Source: Blasia pusilla
Lineage: Eukaryota; Marchantiophyta; Marchantiopsida; Blasiales
Length of the DNA: 64,000 bases
Reading direction: 5' to 3'
Assembly: GCA_050084515.1 (NCBI GenBank)
Contig: CM114274.1
Coordinates: 20,274,001 to 20,338,000, forward strand
Both the position numbers and the translations under genes were made by a program. Positions 59,306 through 64,000 of this stretch are shown here, in pieces. Under the pieces are notes generated by a model that had not been told where the DNA came from, ran no database searches, and saw nothing but the letters and a program-made list of their open reading frames with translations. Every line of letters starts with the position of its first letter. Within the stretch, counting starts at the first letter, position 1.

Positions 59306-59856
59306 GCAACCCGCCGAGTCCGACAGTTGCGCGGCTCCGCCATCCTGGTACGCCGCCACGTGCATAAGCAACCCGTCGAGACCGACGGGTTGAGCGCCTC
59401 TGTCGTCTTCGAAAAGAACGCGAGGTACCGCGCAACCCGCGGAGACCGACGGTTGAGACCGACATATTCGAAAAGAATGCGCCTCCGCGGAGACCGTGTT
59501 TGGGGTGTTTGGGACGGAACGGGCGTATCTTGGGCAATCCGTCGGAGACCGTTGGGTTGCACGCTTCCCTCATCAAGGGTTAAGAACGAGGGCTTCCCGT
59601 GCAAGTCGCCGGAGTCCGGCCGGTCGCACCACAAGGCAAGGCCCTTGCGCAACCCATTGAGGGCGACGGGTTGCACGCCTCGCCGTCTTTGGGCTAAAGG
59701 TGAGGCACCCGAGTAACTCGCCGTGAACAGGACGGTTTGCATGCCTCCGGCATCTTCGGGCAAGAAGGAGCGATATCCGAGCAACTGGTCGGAGAGCGAC
59801 GGGTTGCTCGCCGACAATGTTTAGCGAGCGTGCAACCCGTCGATGCCGATGGGTTG
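59306..59856. repeat. palindrome array in the divergent promoter of copy 3
   Basis: About nine units, more degraded than in copy 1 because many single bases are lost inside palindromes (e.g. GCAACCCGCCGAG...ACAGTTGC). The ~67-bp rhythm is still visible. Confidence 0.85.
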
Positions 59857-60058
59857 CGTGCTTCGGTTAGCCGGGTAATTTTTAGTTACCAGGACTCGAC
59901 GGGTTCCAAGTGTGATCGCAACCCTGTGCTTCCCAAATCTGGTAACATATTGCAATGAATTGAATGTGTTCTGGTGGATCCATTGTGTCGCAACAATGTC
60001 ACCCACCGAATTCATCTTGTCGGTAAAAAATCATCATGAGTATCTGTTTCCTATTCAC

Positions 60059-60066
60059 TATAAATT
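60059..60066 (+). promoter_or_regulatory. TATA box of the transposase gene, copy 3
   Basis: TATAAATT followed by the (ATTCTC)n leader and ATG at 60123. Confidence 0.65.
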
Positions 60067-60122
60067 AAAAATTCTCATTCTCATTCTCATTCTCAATCTC
60101 CTCCCGTTGGAATCTTCTTGGA

Positions 60123-63100
60123 ATGGATAATTATGTTAAGCTCACTTGTGGCTGTCATGTGGCGGCCCTTCCTCAATTAGAAATCATTCGACCCCAAGCT
60201 CGTGAGTCTTTCATAGCAGTGGATGAAAATTTTCTATCTGTTCGATTTCTTCTCCAAATTGGAATCATCTTTGTATCCAAAGATGTTAGGGTGGATGGTA
60301 CGGAAGACATAATAGGTGAGACGGTCCAACCAGTGACCTCAGACCATAAAGTATGGAATCTCCTACCTCTACCAAATGGTCAATACACAATTTACGGCTT
60401 GCCCCTGAATTCGTCTGTTTCCCAAGTAGACGGTCTAGAATTTCCTAGTGCTCCGAGCTCTACGTTTGCAACTCCAAGCTCTGCAGATCCGGCTTTGACT
60501 CCAACTTCGCACACTCGTAACAATGTTGTTCTTCCTAAAGAGATTCCGGATGTTATCAACCTCAGTGGATCTGTCGAACACCAATTGGGCCCTCTGTTCG
60601 CATACTCGTTCCTCTTGCGAGTATCAGGCAATAGTTTGCTTTCGTCTCTGGCCTTGAAAATGTTCAAGCACATTCTTGTCGATGAGCTGCCGCCCACGTA
60701 CGATGGTAATTGCATTTTTGACTTGCCTCCACTTGCTGCTCCTGCTCAAAAGAAGGATGGAGGACGCCTGAAGGGTATGGACAAAAAGTCTGGTTGTCAT
60801 CGATGGTGCAGGCTTCAACGGACCAGTGCTTCAATTCTAGATGGTCCTTGGATTGTCTCCCGCCGCCAATGCGTGGGAGCCTTGGAGTGTAGAAGTCCAG
60901 CATGCCCGTATCTAGAGCGCAACGAGCGAGTCAATACGTCGCAATTCCCTCCCAAGAATGCACAAACTCCATAGGAGGTCGGTGCCACCATACCGCCGGG
61001 AGGCCATCGATGTCCTCATTGTCAGGCATCGCCCTTCTGCGTTGGAGCGTGTCCTGCATACATATTTTTCATTGTCCACGACTTGGGCTCCACGTCGAGT
61101 ATACAAGGTCGGGGTCCATGTTGGCTCCCACACTCATCCTGTGACCGATGCAATTCAAAGACACATCAAGGAGAATATGGCGAAGAAAGTAGCCGAGGTC
61201 TACAGAAACTCTCCGGGTTCAAAGCCCAGAGTGATCAAGCTCACAACGACATCACAAATTTGTAAACAATTGCTTGAAATCCCTGGACAGGGCGAGATTA
61301 CGGCGGTTGAGGAGAAACAACTCTCGGAGAATCTCGCATTTCTCGCTGATCCTGAATGCTTCCGGAATTTGCTGCGTCAAATACGAGTTCTGGATGGAAA
61401 GACGGCCAAAATGGATGCCATTGCCAGAATCAAGGCCAACTCCAGATTTCCATTCATTCAGAGATGGCAGTTCATGGGCCAAGGAGGCGAGGGATCCAGA
61501 GCCTATGTCTTCAAAATGTCAACCACAAGTCCGTCGAGTGGCCTCGATCTTATAGATCGAATGAGGGAAGGGGAAGATCTTTACGGGAGTTGGGTAAGCT
61601 TTGATATTTGCTACAGAGTGTTGAACGGATGGTTGACGATGGGTGCTCACGTTTATGACCATGTGGAGAAGGGACTCAAAACTATATTTGTGTGTGAAGT
61701 AAAGGCAGAAGACGTTGGCAGTTTGAAGATGTGCTGGTTACTCTTATTGGAGGTGGTGAAGGAAAACAAAAGGCCACCTCCAGAAATTTGTGGGTTCATG
61801 GCGGACAATGCACAACCAGGGTGGATTGCTATCCGGAAAGTGTTATGGGGTGGAGAGGTTCAACCGGAGAGGGAAAGGTCGGATGCTTTCCATTGGCAAC
61901 AGTCTGTGACCCGGTACACCAAATCTTGCATCAAGGAGAATAAGAGGACAGAGCATGTCCACCTACTCCAACGCTGCAAGGACAGCAAAACCTTGAAGCA
62001 GGCCCTGGAATGCCTAGAAGAACTTCATGGGTGGTGGAGGAAGCATGCGATTGAGGGGAAGTACAAAGAGTTCTGCTCTTGGTTGAGTTGGTGGACTGTA
62101 CGTATGAGACCATGGGGAAACTTCATGCGGCAGGTGAGTTCACTATTTTGTCTTGTCAAGCTCACGGTGAGAATTGTTTGTAAAGTTGTAGCTCATGGTG
62201 AGAAGCGTGGGAATTATATGGATTTCAAATGGAAGAAACCAAGCAAGCTATCGGATGTGATGGGTTGCCCGAGTGTGCAATCCGACGGAAACCGACAGGT
62301 TGCCCGAGTGTGCAACCCGACGGAAACCGACGGGTTGCCCGAGGGTGCAACCCGACGGAAATTGACGGGTTGCATCCAGATGTTTGGTACAACCCGAGTG
62401 TGCAACTTGTCGGGACCCGACGGGTCACAGAGTCGTTCATGGGATGCCTCGGCCTTGCAACCCGTCCGGTTCCGACGGGTTGCAGTAGGTGGGTTTAAGG
62501 TTACAACACATCGGGACCCGACGGGTCGCAGAGTCGTACATGGGATATCTCGGGCCTTCAACCCATCTGGTTCCAACAGGTCGCTTATTTCTTTGACTCC
62601 TAAGTTATTTTCGTTCGCTTCTAACATTGCCGTCGTTGCAGGGATTAAACGTTCATGAAAATGCCCTCTGCCCCAACACAAGTGGAGCAGAAAGTGTTCA
62701 TTCCTCTTGGAGGTCGTCACAAGCATGCCAACGAATTTCACTTGTGGAGGCATGCCAACAAGACCAGGCAAGAGCAATGCTACAGTCTGCAGCATCCCAT
62801 ATCTTCCTCACAAAAGGCATAACCAAAGGAAAGGGGCCGTTGATCTACGAGCTCTATGTCAGGGCGGCTGTGAGATCTAGTGATGAAAAATTGTATGTCA
62901 AAGCCTTCAACCGGTGCGTAGCTAGGACTCCACTCGAGCAAGACGTACACATAGGTGGGGATATTCATGGGCGGGTTTCAAGACGTCCCATACAGATGGT
63001 GGTAGAGCAGTCCGAGCGAGACTCGTGGAGACGAGATAAGTATCTTGACTTTAGGCAGGTGAAGAGGCAGCATCAAGGAAAAAATCCGGTGATTGATTTG

Positions 63101-64000
63101 GATGAGGAAATTATGCCGCCCAGGTATTCGGGGACCCCGGACCCATCCCAAATCCGTGATGGTGTTACTTCACCAAAATCAGTGAATGTTTTGTTTCAAA
63201 AGCCCTCCGTTGCTGGAAGTTCGCAACATCCTATCACTGGGGTGGTTCAACAATATGGGATTCCGGTAATGGAGGTGGATTGCAACCTAAAACGGTGGCA
63301 TATATCTCGGAGCAACCCAGGACGTGGACCCACCTGCAGGGCAGGATCTGATGGCATTAGGAGAGCATGCGGTACTTTCCTAAATAAGAACTGTACAAGG
63401 ACTAGACGACCACTGCCTGGGTTTTGGGGACTCAAAACCTTTGATCGTTTCACGAGGACCGGGGATCAATTGAAGTACTTCTTCTGCCCAAATGAATCTT
63501 GCGCTTTCCGGAAGTCTTATCCGGCTGCCATTGGAACTCTTGCGAATACCCCCACAATTTGGCCCATCGCCGCAGGCACAAGCTGCACTCAAGACGAAGT
63601 GGACAATCTTACAAGTGCCTATTTCAAACTCGTAGACGGGGGAAGTTCGGAGCATGTTCGCATTATAGAGACCTTCGTATTTCGTATTCAACCCAAGATT
63701 GATGTCAACATGTACCCGGAGAAGGTGGATGATCTCAATCCATTATTTCTGTTTGAGTCTAGAAATGGGGTGAAGAGAAACAGAATGTGCAGGCCAACGG
63801 TGGAGAGAGCAAAGCGAATTGCATCAGCTCGGGAGGCAAAAATGGAGATCATCGCCACGAAAGATGTCTTGAGTGGCAATGGAATAGGAAGGATGTATTG
63901 GGTCAGGAACAACACTGTAAATTCAAGTGTCACAGGGGTGTATGTGATGCACATCTGTTGCTTTCCCACATGTTCATGTGATGACTTTGTCCAAAGAGAG
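60123..64000 (+). pseudogene. SWIM-type DDE transposase, copy 3, partial at window end
   Basis: Exon 1 is 60123-62133 and exon 2 is 62642 to beyond 64000; the splice is in phase and exon 2 stays open to the edge. Exon 1 has the fullest catalytic region of the three copies. After the Cys cluster (HRCPHCQASPFCVGAC) and VHVGSHTHPVTDAIQRHIKE come SFDICYRVLNGWLTMGAHVY (candidate first Asp), CGFMADNAQPGWIAI (candidate second Asp) and DAFHWQQSVTRYTKSCIKE, a His/Cys pattern like that near the end of Mutator-type cores. Then comes the SWIM region, of which CSCDDFVQRE is visible. Two defects break exon 1: a TAG at 60972-60974 where copies 1 and 2 have a Tyr codon, and a frameshift near 61095. The ancestral protein would be about 1,170 residues. 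Superfamily: Mutator-like or a relative; a KDZ-type relation is not excluded. Confidence 0.75.
62243..62584. repeat. palindrome array in the transposase intron of copy 3
   Basis: Eight or so units within the intron (62134-62641), including three consecutive GCAACCCGACGGAAACCGAC-type copies 34 bp apart and the 101-bp double unit seen in copy 1. Confidence 0.9.

Larger units (their letters stand above)
52804..64000 (+). mobile_element. DNA transposon copy 3, running off the window
   Basis: The left end GCGGGGGCTGGTATTC at 52804 is the same as copy 1. The layout repeats copy 1: left flank with an extra duplicated segment (53340-53860 resembles 54060-54590), ParB-methyltransferase gene (54609-58938, -), promoter array, and transposase gene (60123 on, +). 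The right end lies beyond 64000. At over 11.2 kb it is longer than copy 1 because it lacks the copy 1 deletion in transposase exon 1 and has the left duplication. Confidence 0.8.

Overview
The window looks like nuclear DNA of a green plant, most likely an early-diverging streptophyte (charophyte alga or bryophyte). The grounds are three: intron-rich genes with GT-AG introns and plant-type products, a short TTTTAGGG/TTAGGG tract, and a retrotransposon with a captured cytosine methyltransferase, a class reported from charophytes. The species cannot be named from the sequence alone.

The first 20 kb hold three ordinary genes in loose, repeat-bearing intergenic DNA. They are a three-exon gene for a small mitochondrial ATPase-inhibitor-like protein (3148-5489, +), a two-exon gene for an unrecognised single-pass membrane protein (6861-8015, -), and a complete 16-exon gene for an exosome-associated Ski2-like RNA helicase of the MTR4/HEN2 group (10842-20037, +; about 1,014 residues). 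From 20 to 29.4 kb no intact gene is visible. That stretch has a tandem duplication, a faint Copia-like relic, a roughly 3.5-kb AT-rich island and a four-copy ~176-bp satellite.

From 29.5 kb on, the window is nested mobile DNA. A decayed Ty3-type retrotransposon (Gag, CCHC knuckle, aspartic protease) carries a C5-cytosine DNA methyltransferase followed by a PHD finger. Its methyltransferase is split inside the PCQG motif by a ~10.8-kb DNA transposon flanked by the 9-bp duplication CATGTCAGG (32875-32883 and 43712-43720). A truncated, inverted second copy of the transposon (47826-52440) lies next to an unrelated LTR-retrotransposon fragment. A third copy (52804 to beyond the window end) holds the most complete transposase exon 1.

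The DNA transposon is the most interesting object. It has two divergent genes. One is a two-exon, ~1,170-residue DDE-like transposase with a C-terminal SWIM zinc finger. The other is a four-exon, ~1,200-residue protein with an N-terminal coiled coil, a ParB/sulfiredoxin-like domain (DGNHRF) and a C-terminal beta-class (motif IV before motif I) DNA amino-methyltransferase-like domain. The shared promoter region, every long intron and the 3' flanks carry arrays of a 27-bp palindrome (half-site GCAACCCGTCGGA) at regular spacings of 67, 64 and 101 bp or in a nested inverted repeat. The protein-coding exons do not. A ParB-like, methyltransferase-linked protein next to dozens of palindromic sites suggests a self-marking or site-binding system. 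That link is inference. All copies here carry disabling mutations.
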